This document shows, piece by piece, positions 36,608 to 44,552 of a DNA stretch of 64,000 bases (the first letter of the stretch is position 1; each line of letters opens with the position of its first letter). This stretch comes from Microbacterium sp. T32 (GTDB lineage: Bacteria; Actinomycetota; Actinomycetes; Actinomycetales; Microbacteriaceae), in contig NZ_LQQP01000016.1 of the NCBI RefSeq assembly GCF_001619615.1, forward strand, positions 186,001 to 250,000, read 5' to 3'. The position numbers and the translations under genes are program-made. Under the pieces are notes generated by a model, which was given only the letters and a program-made list of their open reading frames with translations, ran no database searches and was not told the DNA's origin.

Positions 36608-36613
36608 TAGGGT
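36608..36613 (+). promoter_or_regulatory. Possible -10 box TAGGGT of aroA
   Basis: TAGGGT ends eight bases before the aroA ATG. If used, the aroA transcript would be leaderless or nearly so, and this box would lie beside the transcription start of the divergent sigR promoter. Confidence 0.35.
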
Positions 36614-36616
36614 AGA

Positions 36617-36642
36617 AACCGATGAGCGACCACGGGTATTCC
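36617..36642 (-). promoter_or_regulatory. SigR-type promoter of sigR-rsrA (GGAAT-N18-GTT)
   Basis: On the minus strand GGAAT (36642-36638) and GTT (36619-36617) are separated by exactly 18 bases, the published SigR/SigH consensus. The -35 lies inside the first codons of the divergent aroA gene. The expected transcript starts about 20 bases before the sigR GTG, leaving room for its Shine-Dalgarno. Confidence 0.75.
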
Positions 36643-37965
36643 CCCCTTTCCCCGACCGCCGCGCCGCGCGGGGAGTGGCGTGCGCCCGTCGCCGACGGCG
36701 GGGTGGATGCCACGGTCACGGTGCCGGGGTCGAAGTCGCTGACCAACCGCGAGCTCGTCCTGGCCGCGCTGGCCGACGGTCCGGGCGTGCTGCACGCGCC
36801 GCTCCACTCCGACGACTCGGCGCGCATGATCGACGCGCTCCGCACGCTCGGCGTCGAGATCGAGGAGATCGACGAGGGATCCCCGTTCGGCCCCGACCTC
36901 CGTGTGACCCCACCGTCGAGCTTTACGGGAGGCACGACCGTCGATTGCGGTCAGGCCGGGACCGTGATGCGTTTCGTCACCCCGGTCGCCGGTCTCGCGC
37001 GCGGCGACGTGTACGTCACGGCCCACGAGAGCGCCCTGCACCGCCCGATGGGCGCCATGGTGTCGGCACTGCGCGACGTCGGCGTGGACATCGACGCGGG
37101 CGGCGGGTGGACACTCCCCTTCACCGTTCGCGGCCACGGGCACGTACGCGGCGGCGAGGTCGAGATCGACGCGAGCCAGTCGAGCCAGTTCGTCTCGGGG
37201 CTCCTCCTCAGCGCTCCCCGCTTCGACGTCGGACTGCACCTGCGCCACGTCGGTTCGCGACTCCCGAGCGTGCCCCACATCGACATGACGGTCGAGGCCC
37301 TCGCGCACCGCGGCGTCCACGTCGAACGCCCCGCGGTCGGCGAGTGGATCGTGCCGGCCGGCCCGATCCGCGCGAAGGACGTCGCCATCGAGCCCGACCT
37401 GTCCAACGCCGCCCCGTTCCTGGCCGCGGCGATGGTGACCGGCGGATCGGTGTCCGTCACCGGCTGGCCCGCGCACAGCACGCAGCCCGGTGCGCTGCTC
37501 CCCGAGATCCTCGGCGAGATGGGTGCGCGCGTGAGCCGCCGCGGCGGCACGCTCACCGTCACCGCCGGCGACGCCATCGTGGGCGCCGAGCTCGACCTCT
37601 CGGCGGCCGGTGAACTGGCCCCGACGATCTTCGGCCTGGCCGCCTTCGCCGACGGCCCGACGACGCTGCACGGCATCGGCCACATCCGCGGGCACGAGAC
37701 CGACCGCATCGCCGCTCTCGTCGGAAACCTCCGCGGGATCGGCGGCGAGGCGCACGAGCTCGAGGACGGCATCCGGATCGTCCCCGCGCCGCTGCGCGGC
37801 GGCGAGTGGAAGGCCCACCACGACCACCGCATGGCCACGACCGGGGCCCTCATCGGTCTGCGCGTCCCCGGCATCGTCATCGACGACATCGGCACGACCG
37901 CGAAGACCCTGCCGCAGTTCGCGGCCCTCTGGCAGACGATGCTGGGCACGGATGCCTCGGACTGA
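36622..37965 (+). CDS. aroA: 3-phosphoshikimate 1-carboxyvinyltransferase (EPSP synthase)
   Basis: 447 residues. The PEP/shikimate-binding PGSKSLTNRELVLAALADG lies near residue 33, the GNAGTVMRF equivalent is CGQAGTVMRFVTP near 111, SSQFVSGLLL near 190, and the C-terminal HDHRMATTGALIGLRVPGI holds the final active-site cluster. It joins shikimate-3-phosphate and PEP in aromatic amino-acid synthesis. The next gene, rsgA, starts three bases after the stop. Divergent from sigR; the sigR promoter overlaps codons 6-7. Confidence 0.96.
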   Translation: MSDHGYSPLSPTAAPRGEWRAPVADGGVDATVTVPGSKSLTNRELVLAALADGPGVLHAPLHSDDSARMIDALRTLGVEIEEIDEGSPFGPDLRVTPPSSFTGGTTVDCGQAGTVMRFVTPVAGLARGDVYVTAHESALHRPMGAMVSALRDVGVDIDAGGGWTLPFTVRGHGHVRGGEVEIDASQSSQFVSGLLLSAPRFDVGLHLRHVGSRLPSVPHIDMTVEALAHRGVHVERPAVGEWIVPAGPIRAKDVAIEPDLSNAAPFLAAAMVTGGSVSVTGWPAHSTQPGALLPEILGEMGARVSRRGGTLTVTAGDAIVGAELDLSAAGELAPTIFGLAAFADGPTTLHGIGHIRGHETDRIAALVGNLRGIGGEAHELEDGIRIVPAPLRGGEWKAHHDHRMATTGALIGLRVPGIVIDDIGTTAKTLPQFAALWQTMLGTDASD

Positions 37966-37968
37966 CGC

Positions 37969-39033
37969 GTGAGCTGGCTCGACGACGCAGCCGATGACGA
38001 CGACGACCTCGAATTCGACGAGTCGTCGGTCCGGGTCCGCCCGAACCCGAAGGCGAACCGCCCGCGCACCAAGCGCCGCCCGGCCCATGCCGACGCGCAG
38101 ATCGCCCGGGTGCTGGGCGTCGACCGCGGCCGGTACACGGTCCTCGTCGACGAGGACGGCCCCGACGAGCGACGTGTCCTCGCGACCCGCGCGCGGGAGC
38201 TCCGCAAGCAGCCGATCGTCAACGGCGACCGTGCGCGTGTCGTGGGCGATCTCTCCGGCGCCGAGGGCACGCTCGGCCGCATCGTCGGCATCGAGGAGCG
38301 GACGTCGCTCCTTCGGCGCAGCGCCGACGACACCGACCAGGTCGAGCGCGTCATCGTCGCCAACGCCGACCAGATGCTCATCGTCGTGGCCGCGGCCGAC
38401 CCGGAACCGCGCGAACGCCTCGTCGACCGCTATCTCGTCGCGGCGCTGGATGCCGGCATCCGTCCGATGCTCGTCGTGACCAAGACCGATCTGTCGGATC
38501 CGAGCGAGTTCCTCTCGCACTTCGAGGGCGTCGACCTCCGCGTGTTCACGAGCGGGCGGGAGGACATGCCGCTCGAGCGGATCGGCGAAGCCCTCGCGGG
38601 CCACTCGACCGTCTTCGTCGGCCATTCCGGCGTCGGCAAGTCGACGCTCGTGAACGCCCTGACGGGATCCGAGCGCGCCACCGGCCACGTCAACGAGGTC
38701 ACCGGCCGCGGTCGTCACACCTCGTCGTCGGCGGTCTCGCTGCGCTACCGCGGTCCGGCCGGGTCCGGGTGGGTCATCGACACCCCCGGCGTCCGCTCCT
38801 TCGGTCTCGGGCACGTCGACCCCGCGAACGTCCTCGCCGCGTTCACCGACCTCGCCGAGGTCGCGGAGGAGTGCCCGCGCGGCTGCACCCACCTCCCGGA
38901 CGCCCCGGATTGCGCGATCGTCGAGGCCGTGGCATCCGGTCGCCTCGGCCCGGGGGCGGCGGCCCGCCTCGATTCGCTGCAACGACTTCTTACGACGTTC
39001 CGATCCATCGAGCGTTCTAGGCTGGAGGGGTGA
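37969..39033 (+). CDS. rsgA: Ribosome small-subunit-dependent GTPase A
   Basis: 354 residues from a GTG three bases after aroA. The circularly permuted GTPase order is visible: G4 TKTDL near residue 168, then G1 GHSGVGKSTLVN near 220, G3 DTPGVRSFGL near 268. An OB-type domain precedes it and a zinc finger (CPRGCTH...C) follows. It helps mature the 30S subunit. The N-terminus is acidic then basic (about 35 residues longer than E. coli's core). Its last codons contain the -10 box of bcp and its stop overlaps the bcp start (GTGA). Confidence 0.95.
   Translation: MSWLDDAADDDDDLEFDESSVRVRPNPKANRPRTKRRPAHADAQIARVLGVDRGRYTVLVDEDGPDERRVLATRARELRKQPIVNGDRARVVGDLSGAEGTLGRIVGIEERTSLLRRSADDTDQVERVIVANADQMLIVVAAADPEPRERLVDRYLVAALDAGIRPMLVVTKTDLSDPSEFLSHFEGVDLRVFTSGREDMPLERIGEALAGHSTVFVGHSGVGKSTLVNALTGSERATGHVNEVTGRGRHTSSSAVSLRYRGPAGSGWVIDTPGVRSFGLGHVDPANVLAAFTDLAEVAEECPRGCTHLPDAPDCAIVEAVASGRLGPGAAARLDSLQRLLTTFRSIERSRLEG
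39018..39023 (+). promoter_or_regulatory. -10 box TAGGCT of bcp inside the rsgA end
   Basis: TAGGCT ends six bases before the bcp GTG and lies within the last rsgA codons. The spacer GGAGGG could also serve as a Shine-Dalgarno when bcp is translated from the aroA-rsgA transcript. Confidence 0.5.
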
Positions 39034-39503
39034 CGACTCTCGAAGCCGGCCAGGCCGCTCCCGATTTCACCCTGCTCGACCAGGACGAGCACCCCGTCTC
39101 GCTCAGCGACTTCCGCGGTCGCCGCGTGATCGTGTACTTCTACCCCGCGGCGCAGACGCCCGGGTGCACGACGCAGGCGTGCGACTTCCGCGACAGCCTC
39201 TCCTCGCTCCAGGGCGCCGGATACACCGTCCTCGGCGTTTCACGCGACACCCCGGAGAAGCTGCGCGCGTTCCGCGACAGCGACGGCCTGACGTTCCCGC
39301 TGCTGAGCGACCCCGACCACGCCGTCCACGAGGCCTACGGCGCGTGGGGTGAGAAGCAGAACTACGGCAAGACGATCACCGGCGTGCTGCGCTCGACCTT
39401 CGTGATCGACGAAGACGGCCGCATCGTCGAGGCGCAGTACAACGTCAAGGCCACCGGCCACGTCGCACGCCTGCGCAAGACGCTCGGCCTCGCCACCGCC
39501 TGA
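39030..39503 (+). CDS. bcp: Thioredoxin-dependent thiol peroxidase (Bcp/PrxQ)
   Basis: 157 residues from a GTG overlapping the rsgA stop. The peroxidatic Cys lies in PGCTTQACDFRD near residue 46, with the resolving Cys five residues later, the PrxQ arrangement. LLDQDEHPVSLSDFRGRRV at the start and RSTFVIDEDGRIV near the end are family typical. It reduces peroxides with thioredoxin in the cytoplasm. Close to the sigR-rsrA pair, though its own promoter shows a housekeeping-type -10, not a SigR motif. A hairpin at the stop codon ends the operon. Confidence 0.95.
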   Translation: MTTLEAGQAAPDFTLLDQDEHPVSLSDFRGRRVIVYFYPAAQTPGCTTQACDFRDSLSSLQGAGYTVLGVSRDTPEKLRAFRDSDGLTFPLLSDPDHAVHEAYGAWGEKQNYGKTITGVLRSTFVIDEDGRIVEAQYNVKATGHVARLRKTLGLATA

Positions 39504-39535
39504 CCCCGGGCGCGGCGTTCGGCCGCACCGGGGTC
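39502..39535 (+). terminator. Hairpin terminator after bcp
   Basis: GACCCCGG (39502-39509) pairs with CCGGGGTC (39528-39535), and an inner GCGGC/GCCGC stem extends it. The left arm overlaps the stop codon. The 143 bases that follow up to 39678 contain no further gene that I can support. Confidence 0.6.
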
Positions 39536-39678
39536 GGTCCCGAACGGACACAACGCAGGAGATCTGCGCACATCAACAGGCGCATCCGCGCTGACGCGGC
39601 GGACGGCGGGCGGTAATCCTTCGTCGTGTCCGCTCCGGGCGTCGCTCAACCCGCGAGCGCGGGGCGGGGCGCCGCGGG

Positions 39679-40059
39679 TCAGGCGTCGTCGCGGCGCCGC
39701 GGGGACGCGGCACGCACGGCGAGGATCAGCAGCGCGAGGCCGACGAGCGCGGGCACCGCGATGAGCAGGGCCACGCCGGGCGCGGCCCACTCCCCCGTCA
39801 GCGCGCCGATCGCGACCGACAGGATCAGCAGCTGCGTCACGATGCCGCCCGACCGGCCGGTCGAGACGTCCCGCGCGGTCGCGACGGCGAAGGCGCCGAT
39901 CGCCGCGGCGCCGATGACGGTGAGCACGATGAGTGCGAGCGAGCTGACCACCGAGTCGGTGTCGCCCCCGATGAGGGCCACGACCTGCCACCCGGCGAGC
40001 GCCAGCACGCCAATCGCTTCGAGCCCGAGGACGAGCGCGGCCAGAAGACGAACCGGCAT
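39679..40059 (-). CDS. Small four-helix membrane protein of unknown function
   Basis: 126 residues from the ATG at 40059, preceded by GGAAGGA about nine bases upstream. Four hydrophobic stretches are evident (LLAALVLGLEAIGVLALAGW; LALIVLTVIGAAAIGAF; a third around TQLLILSVAIGALTG; VALLIAVPALVGLALLILAV), ending in a basic SPRRRDD tail. I do not recognise the family with certainty; proteins of this type are frequently found beside whiB1 in related genomes as far as I recall. Divergent from whiB. No signal peptide separate from the first helix. Confidence 0.75.
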   Translation of the reverse strand: MPVRLLAALVLGLEAIGVLALAGWQVVALIGGDTDSVVSSLALIVLTVIGAAAIGAFAVATARDVSTGRSGGIVTQLLILSVAIGALTGEWAAPGVALLIAVPALVGLALLILAVRAASPRRRDDA

Positions 40060-40140
40060 GACCCGCGATCCTTCCCGACGAGTGTTTCCCCAGCGTTGCA
40101 ACCTGGAAACCTGCCGGTTACCTCTTGATCGGCCGGAAGT

Positions 40141-40178
40141 GCTGTGGGAGCATGGAAAAAGCCGTGTGCTCCCACAGC
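40141..40178. promoter_or_regulatory. 12-bp perfect inverted repeat upstream of whiB
   Basis: GCTGTGGGAGCA (40141-40152) pairs with TGCTCCCACAGC (40167-40178) around an A-rich 14-base loop. It lies 99 bases before the whiB ATG in the 217-base divergent gap, a plausible operator or leader hairpin. Confidence 0.5.
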
Positions 40179-40276
40179 GACGTGGGGCGAGCAATCGCTC
40201 GCGTATCCCACCAGGGTACCGGACCCGAACCCCGGTGCCCGCCATCCGAAATTTTTCCGCAACAAGGAGCACCCCT

Positions 40277-40525
40277 ATGGATTGGCGCGACAAAGCAGCC
40301 TGCCTGACCGTCGACCCCGAACTGTTCTTCCCCGTCGGCAACACCGGCCCCGCGGTCGACCAGATCGAGAAGGCCAAGTCGGTCTGCGCGCGCTGCACCG
40401 TCACAGAGGTCTGCCTGCAGTACGCCCTCGAGTCCGGCCAGGACTCGGGCGTGTGGGGCGGCCTCTCCGAGGACGAGCGCCGCGCGCTCAAGCGCCGCGC
40501 CGCGCGCGCCCGCCGCGCCTCCTGA
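40277..40525 (+). CDS. whiB1: WhiB-family [4Fe-4S] regulator, WhiB1 type
   Basis: 82 residues with AAGGAG eight bases before the ATG. The four cluster cysteines are at 9, 37, 40 and 46 (C-x27-C-x2-C-x5-C), the same positions as mycobacterial WhiB1; GVWGGLSEDERRAL and the basic KRRAARARR tail for DNA contact follow. WhiB1 binds the primary sigma factor, controls essential genes and responds to nitric oxide. It faces pdtaS across a repeat-rich gap, the same pair order as in mycobacteria. Followed by a strong terminator. Confidence 0.94.
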   Translation: MDWRDKAACLTVDPELFFPVGNTGPAVDQIEKAKSVCARCTVTEVCLQYALESGQDSGVWGGLSEDERRALKRRAARARRAS

Positions 40526-40539
40526 CGCCACGTCGCCGA

Positions 40540-40567
40540 GAAGCCCGCCCCTCCCGGGGCGGGCTTC
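40540..40567 (+). terminator. Rho-independent terminator of whiB1
   Basis: GAAGCCCGCCCC (40540-40551) pairs perfectly with GGGGCGGGCTTC (40556-40567) around TCCC, followed by TTCGATTT. This is the most classical terminator in the window. Confidence 0.85.
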
Positions 40568-40587
40568 TTCGATTTCCGGGCCCGCTC

Positions 40588-40809
40588 GCGCTCGCTCCGC
40601 AATCCGCGCTCGCTCCGCAATCCGCGCCGGGTCAGCGATCCGCGCCGGGTCAGCGCGAAACTACCGCGAGCGGCTGAGGTTGCGCGGATCACGGAGGTTG
40701 CGCCGGGCGCGGCTCCGGGCGCCGGGCGGCGCAACCTCAGTGATCCGCCCTGAATCAGCCCGCGCGTGCGGAAGGCTACGGAGGTAGCGCGGATCGCGGA
40801 GGTTGCGCC
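40588..40809. repeat. Repeat tract between whiB1 and pdtaS
   Basis: Two tandem 18-base units (GCGCTCGCTCCGCAATCC) at 40588 and 40606 are followed by two units beginning GCCGGGTCAGCG at 40626 and 40644, also 18 bases apart. Then a 21-base word (GCGGATCACGGAGG and on) occurs at 40684-40704, inverted with one mismatch at 40728-40748, and again direct with one change at 40789-40809. The first two can form a 21-bp stem. No coding frame is visible in this 287-base gap. Confidence 0.8.
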
Positions 40810-40812
40810 GGG

Positions 40813-42309
40813 TCAGGTGTTGGCGCGGTCGATGTACCGCAGGGGGATCTCGATGGTCACCTCGGTGCCGTTCCCCATGAGCGTGTGCCAGTCGATGGTG
40901 CCGCCGAGCTCGCCCTGGATCAGGGTGCGCACGATCTGCGTGCCGAGGCCTCGGCCCACCTGTCCCTCGGGCAGCCCCACGCCCGTGTCGCGCACGCGCA
41001 CCTCGAGCATCTCGTCGCCGCGCTCGGCGGAGATCTCGACGTCGCCCTCCTGACCCGCGAGGCCGTGCTCGACGGCGTTGGTCACGAGCTCGGTGAGCGC
41101 CAGCGCGAGGGGCGTCGCGTACTCGCTCGGGAGCGTGCCGAACCGCCCCGTGCTGCGCGTCCGCGCGCGGGTGTTGGGCGCGGCCGCGACTTCCGCGACG
41201 AGCTTGAGCACGCGGGCGAACACGTCGTCGAAGTCGACGTTCTGCGCGAGGCCCTCCGACAGGGTGTCGTGGACCACCGCGATCGCCGACACGCGCCGCA
41301 TGGCCTGGGTCAAGGCATCCCGCGCTTCGTCCGAGTGCGTCCGTCGCGCCTGGATGCGGAGGAGGGATGCCACGGTCTGGAGGTTGTTCTTGACGCGGTG
41401 GTGGATCTCGCGGATCGTCGCGTCCTTGGTGATGAGCTCCTGCTCCTGGTGCCGGATCTCGGTCACGTCGCGGCTCAGCACGATCGCGCCGATGCGCGTG
41501 CCGCGGTCGCGGAGCGGGATCGTGCGCAGCGACACCTGCACGCCGCGCGCCTCGATGTCGGCGCGCCATGGGGCCCGACCGGTGACGACGATCGGCAGGG
41601 ACTCGTCGACGTCCTGGCGCTTCGCCGGGAGGATACGCTCGGTGACCTCGGCGAGGGACTCGCCCTCGAGCTCGTCGTCGAAGCCCATGCGGTTGAACGC
41701 CGAGAGCGCGTTGGGGCTGGCGAACGTCGTGATGCCGTCGACGTCGAGGCGGATGAGGCCGTCCGACGCGCGGGGGGCACCGCGACGGGGTGAGGTCGGT
41801 GCCTTGAGGTCGGGGAACTCACCCGAGGCGATCATGCCGAACAGGTCGTCCGCGCAGTCGTTGAAGGTGATCTGCTGCCGTGAGGGAGTGCGGGTCTCAC
41901 CGAGGTTGGTGTGGCGGGTCAGAACACCCACGGTCGTGACGGGGTGCCCCTCGCGCGAGAGTTCGCGGACGATGGGCACCGCGCGCACGCGCGTCGGCGT
42001 CTCCTCGAACCAGTCCGGGGATGCCGAGTCGACGATGCGTCCGCTCTGGAACGCCTCGCGCACCTGGGTGCGCCACTGCGGACGCACGCGATCACCGACG
42101 ATGTCGCGGTAGAACAGGGTCGCCGCTCCCCCGGGTCGGGTGTGCGCCACGGCGACGAACGAGTCGTCGGGCGTGGGCACCCAGATCACGATGTCGGCGA
42201 ACGCGAGGTCGGCGAGAAGCTGGCCGTCACCGGCGAGTCGGTGCAGCCACTCGACGTCGGCTTCGCTGGAGCGGCCCTGGGCGTAGACGAGTTCGCTGAG
42301 TGTCGACAC
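40813..42309 (-). CDS. pdtaS: Sensor histidine kinase PdtaS (HisKA_2 type)
   Basis: 498 residues. An N-terminal GAF-like domain (residues about 1-160), a PAS domain (about 185-300, ending IVLSRDVTEIRHQEQEL), then the HisKA_2 dimerisation helix with the phosphoacceptor His in IREIHHRVKNNLQTVASLL, and an HATPase domain (ALTELVTNAVEHG, VRDTGVGLPEGQVGRGLGTQI). There are no membrane segments, so the sensor is cytosolic; mycobacterial PdtaS signals to the ANTAR RNA-binding regulator PdtaR, not encoded here. The GTG start has TAGGGT six bases upstream. Confidence 0.94.
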   Translation of the reverse strand: MSTLSELVYAQGRSSEADVEWLHRLAGDGQLLADLAFADIVIWVPTPDDSFVAVAHTRPGGAATLFYRDIVGDRVRPQWRTQVREAFQSGRIVDSASPDWFEETPTRVRAVPIVRELSREGHPVTTVGVLTRHTNLGETRTPSRQQITFNDCADDLFGMIASGEFPDLKAPTSPRRGAPRASDGLIRLDVDGITTFASPNALSAFNRMGFDDELEGESLAEVTERILPAKRQDVDESLPIVVTGRAPWRADIEARGVQVSLRTIPLRDRGTRIGAIVLSRDVTEIRHQEQELITKDATIREIHHRVKNNLQTVASLLRIQARRTHSDEARDALTQAMRRVSAIAVVHDTLSEGLAQNVDFDDVFARVLKLVAEVAAAPNTRARTRSTGRFGTLPSEYATPLALALTELVTNAVEHGLAGQEGDVEISAERGDEMLEVRVRDTGVGLPEGQVGRGLGTQIVRTLIQGELGGTIDWHTLMGNGTEVTIEIPLRYIDRANT

Positions 42310-42315
42310 CCTCTC

Positions 42316-42321
42316 ACCCTA
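42316..42321 (-). promoter_or_regulatory. -10 box TAGGGT, probable leaderless promoter of pdtaS
   Basis: Minus-strand TAGGGT ends six bases before the GTG at 42309. Confidence 0.5.
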
Positions 42322-42404
42322 AGCCGCGCGGGGCGTCGCGCCGGGCCGGTTGGCGTGGCGGGTGAAGTACGAGGGTGAAATGGTCGCCCCGGCAACTCGG
42401 GGGA

Positions 42405-42410
42405 CATAAT
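42405..42410 (+). promoter_or_regulatory. -10-like CATAAT in front of the small HTH gene
   Basis: CATAAT, one base off TATAAT, ends six bases before the GTG at 42417; it supports that start and a leaderless transcript. Confidence 0.4.
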
Positions 42411-42416
42411 GATCGC

Positions 42417-42698
42417 GTGCCCGAGGCGCCGTCACCCCCTGACCGGTTCGCGTCCCCGGAATCCGTCGCCCGGATGCTGGGGATAGAGGTACCGGGCGTG
42501 CTATCGCTGGTGGGTGAGGGACGCATCCGGGGGGTGCGCGTCGGGCCGGGGCAGGAGTGGCGCATCGAGCTCGACAGCGTCGAGGATTATCTCGATGACC
42601 AGGCGGAAAACGTCCGCCGCACCGCACTCTGGGAGCAGTCGCAGGCCGCCAGCTTCCCGGAGTTGTGGGGTCACGGCGACGTGCGGCACCCCGACTGA
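42417..42698 (+). CDS. Small MerR/excisionase-type HTH DNA-binding protein
   Basis: 93 residues from the GTG at 42417 (VPEAPSPPDRF), selected by the upstream CATAAT box; a longer frame exists without promoter support. DRFASPESVARMLGIEVPGVLSLVGEGRI reads as a winged-helix excisionase/BldC-like HTH, with WRIELDSVEDYLDDQ completing the wing. Such proteins are usually developmental or housekeeping transcription factors in actinobacteria. Divergent from pdtaS; the 130-base gap before the next gene has a possible TACCGT -10 box at 42776. Confidence 0.8.
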   Translation: MPEAPSPPDRFASPESVARMLGIEVPGVLSLVGEGRIRGVRVGPGQEWRIELDSVEDYLDDQAENVRRTALWEQSQAASFPELWGHGDVRHPD

Positions 42699-42828
42699 CC
42701 ACCGCCCGCGTTTCACCCGCGACTCGCGTGATCTGCGAGCTTCCGCACGGTTGGTTTCACCGGCCGCCTCCGTCCTACCGTCGTGCCACTGTCCCCGGCA
42801 CCACGAGACACGGAAGTTTCCCCCCGCT

Positions 42829-43257
42829 ATGCCTGCTCCCCTCCCCCGTGGTTCGACGTCCCGAACCGCCGTTCGATCCGACGCCTTCTTCGCGCCCCAG
42901 CGCACCTCGTCGGACGAGCTCCCCTCCGCAGAAGTCTTCATCCGCAACGTCGTGCGCGGGGTGCTCGAGGTCTTCGCCGGGGTTCGCGAGGCCGAGCAGC
43001 TCGCGCGATGGACCACCGAGGACGTCTATCGGGCGATCGTCGTCCGCGCCGGTCTGGCCGCGCGGGCACGGAGCGCGCGACGCATGGCGGCACCGCGGGA
43101 CGTGCACGAGATCCGCTCGGTGCACCTCTTCTCGCCCGTGGACGGCGTCTTCGAGGCCACGGTGATCGCCTCGGCGCGCACGAGAACACGGGCGATCGCC
43201 CTCCGCATCGAGGGGCTCGACGGTCGCTGGCGCGTCACCGCCCTCGCGCTGCTCTGA
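42829..43257 (+). CDS. Rv3235-family protein
   Basis: 142 residues from the ATG at 42829; the first 30 residues are Pro/Arg/Ser-rich. The conserved part (AEVFIRNVVRGVLEVFAGVREAEQLARWTTEDVY, then HLFSPVDGVFEATVIASARTRTRAIALRIE and WRVTALALL) matches the actinobacterial Rv3235 family as I recall it, always encoded near secA. Function unknown; basic and small, possibly RNA- or ribosome-associated but this is speculation. Ends seven bases from the convergent aminotransferase gene. Confidence 0.8.
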   Translation: MPAPLPRGSTSRTAVRSDAFFAPQRTSSDELPSAEVFIRNVVRGVLEVFAGVREAEQLARWTTEDVYRAIVVRAGLAARARSARRMAAPRDVHEIRSVHLFSPVDGVFEATVIASARTRTRAIALRIEGLDGRWRVTALALL

Positions 43258-43263
43258 GAGCGC

Positions 43264-44490
43264 TCAGGGCCGCCAGGACGCGAGGAAGTTGCCCAGACGC
43301 TCGATGGCATCCGAGATCACGCGAGCCTCCGGGAGCGTCACGATGCGCACGTGGTCGGTCGCGGGCCAGTTGAAGCCCGAGCCCTGCACGAGCAGCACGT
43401 GCTCGGCGACGAGGAAGTCACGCACGAACGCCGCGTCGTCGGGGATCTCGTACACCTCGGGGTCGAATCGGGGGAACGCATACAGCGCACCCCGCGGCAG
43501 CACGCACGACACCCCGGGAATCGCCTCGAGGCCCTTCCACGCGGCATCCCGCTGCTCGTGCAGCCGCCCGGACGGCGCGATGAGTCCGTTGATGGACTGC
43601 ACCCCCGACAGCGCCGCCTGCACCGCGAACTGCGCCGGCACGTTGGGGCACAGACGCGTGGATGCCAGGAGGTTGATGCCCTGCAGGAACCCCTCGGCGT
43701 GGTCCTGCGGCCCGGTGATGACGAGCCACCCCGACCGGTACCCCGCGACGCGGTACGTCTTCGACAGGCCGTTGAAGGTCAGGCAGAGCAGATCCGGGGC
43801 CACGGTCGCCATCGGGATGTGCACGGCGTCGTCGAACAGGATGCGGTCGTAGATCTCGTCCGACAGCAGCAGCAACGAGTGCTCGCGGGCGATGTCGGCG
43901 ATGCCCTCGAGGATCTCGCGCGAGTAGACCGCACCCGTCGGGTTGTTCGGGTTGATCACGACGATGGCCTTGGTGCGCGGAGTGACCTTGGACCGGATGT
44001 CCTCCAGGTCGGGCTGCCACTCGCGCGACTCGTCGCACAGGTAGTGCACGGGCGTACCGCCGCCGAGGCTCGTCATCGCCGTCCACAGCGGGTAGTCGGG
44101 CGCCGGGATCAGCACCTCGTCGCCCTCGTCGAGAAGGGCCTGCATCGTCATCGTGATCAGTTCGGACACGCCGTTGCCGAGGTACACGTGGTCGGGGTCG
44201 ACGTGCGGGAAGCCGGGCTCCTGCTCGTACCGCGACACGATCGCGCGACGGGCGGACAGGATGCCACGGCTGTCGCTGTAGCCGTGGGCGTGCGGCACCG
44301 ACGCGATCATGTCGCGCACGATCTGGTGCGGAGCCTCGAAGCCGAAGATGGCCGGGTTGCCGGTGTTGAGCTTGAGGATCGAGTGCCCCTCGGCCTCGAG
44401 TCGATCGGCCTCGACGAGGGCCTCCCCGCGGATCTCGTAGAGGACATCCTTCAGCTTCGACGACTGATCGAGGGGGCGCAGCGGGCTCAT
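43264..44490 (-). CDS. PLP-dependent aminotransferase, class I (alanine/aspartate type)
   Basis: 408 residues from the ATG at 44490. It reads as an AlaA/AspC-like fold-type I enzyme: LNTGNPAIFGFEAP near the start, YLGNGVSELITMTMQALLD, VVINPNNPTGAVYS, LLLLSDEIYDRIL, and the PLP lysine in FNGLSKTYRVAGYRSGW near residue 240. Probably transfers amino groups between alanine and pyruvate or glutamate in the cytoplasm. A TATCCT box six bases upstream suggests a leaderless transcript separate from secA, whose terminator lies between the two genes. Confidence 0.92.
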   Translation of the reverse strand: MSPLRPLDQSSKLKDVLYEIRGEALVEADRLEAEGHSILKLNTGNPAIFGFEAPHQIVRDMIASVPHAHGYSDSRGILSARRAIVSRYEQEPGFPHVDPDHVYLGNGVSELITMTMQALLDEGDEVLIPAPDYPLWTAMTSLGGGTPVHYLCDESREWQPDLEDIRSKVTPRTKAIVVINPNNPTGAVYSREILEGIADIAREHSLLLLSDEIYDRILFDDAVHIPMATVAPDLLCLTFNGLSKTYRVAGYRSGWLVITGPQDHAEGFLQGINLLASTRLCPNVPAQFAVQAALSGVQSINGLIAPSGRLHEQRDAAWKGLEAIPGVSCVLPRGALYAFPRFDPEVYEIPDDAAFVRDFLVAEHVLLVQGSGFNWPATDHVRIVTLPEARVISDAIERLGNFLASWRP

Positions 44491-44496
44491 CAGGTC

Positions 44497-44502
44497 AGGA
44501 TA
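44497..44502 (-). promoter_or_regulatory. -10 box TATCCT, probable leaderless promoter of the aminotransferase gene
   Basis: Minus-strand TATCCT ends six bases before the ATG at 44490. Confidence 0.5.
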
Positions 44503-44552
44503 TCCCCGCGCGGATCCGGCCAATCGACCACGCGTGGCCTCCCCGGACGCAC

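Noticed and set aside
39030..39503. SigR-type promoter in front of bcp
   Set aside because: No GGAAT-N18/19-GTT is found upstream; the visible signal is a housekeeping-type TAGGCT box.
40588..40809. CRISPR-like array
   Set aside because: Units are tandem or inverted without regular unique spacers, and there are no cas genes nearby.
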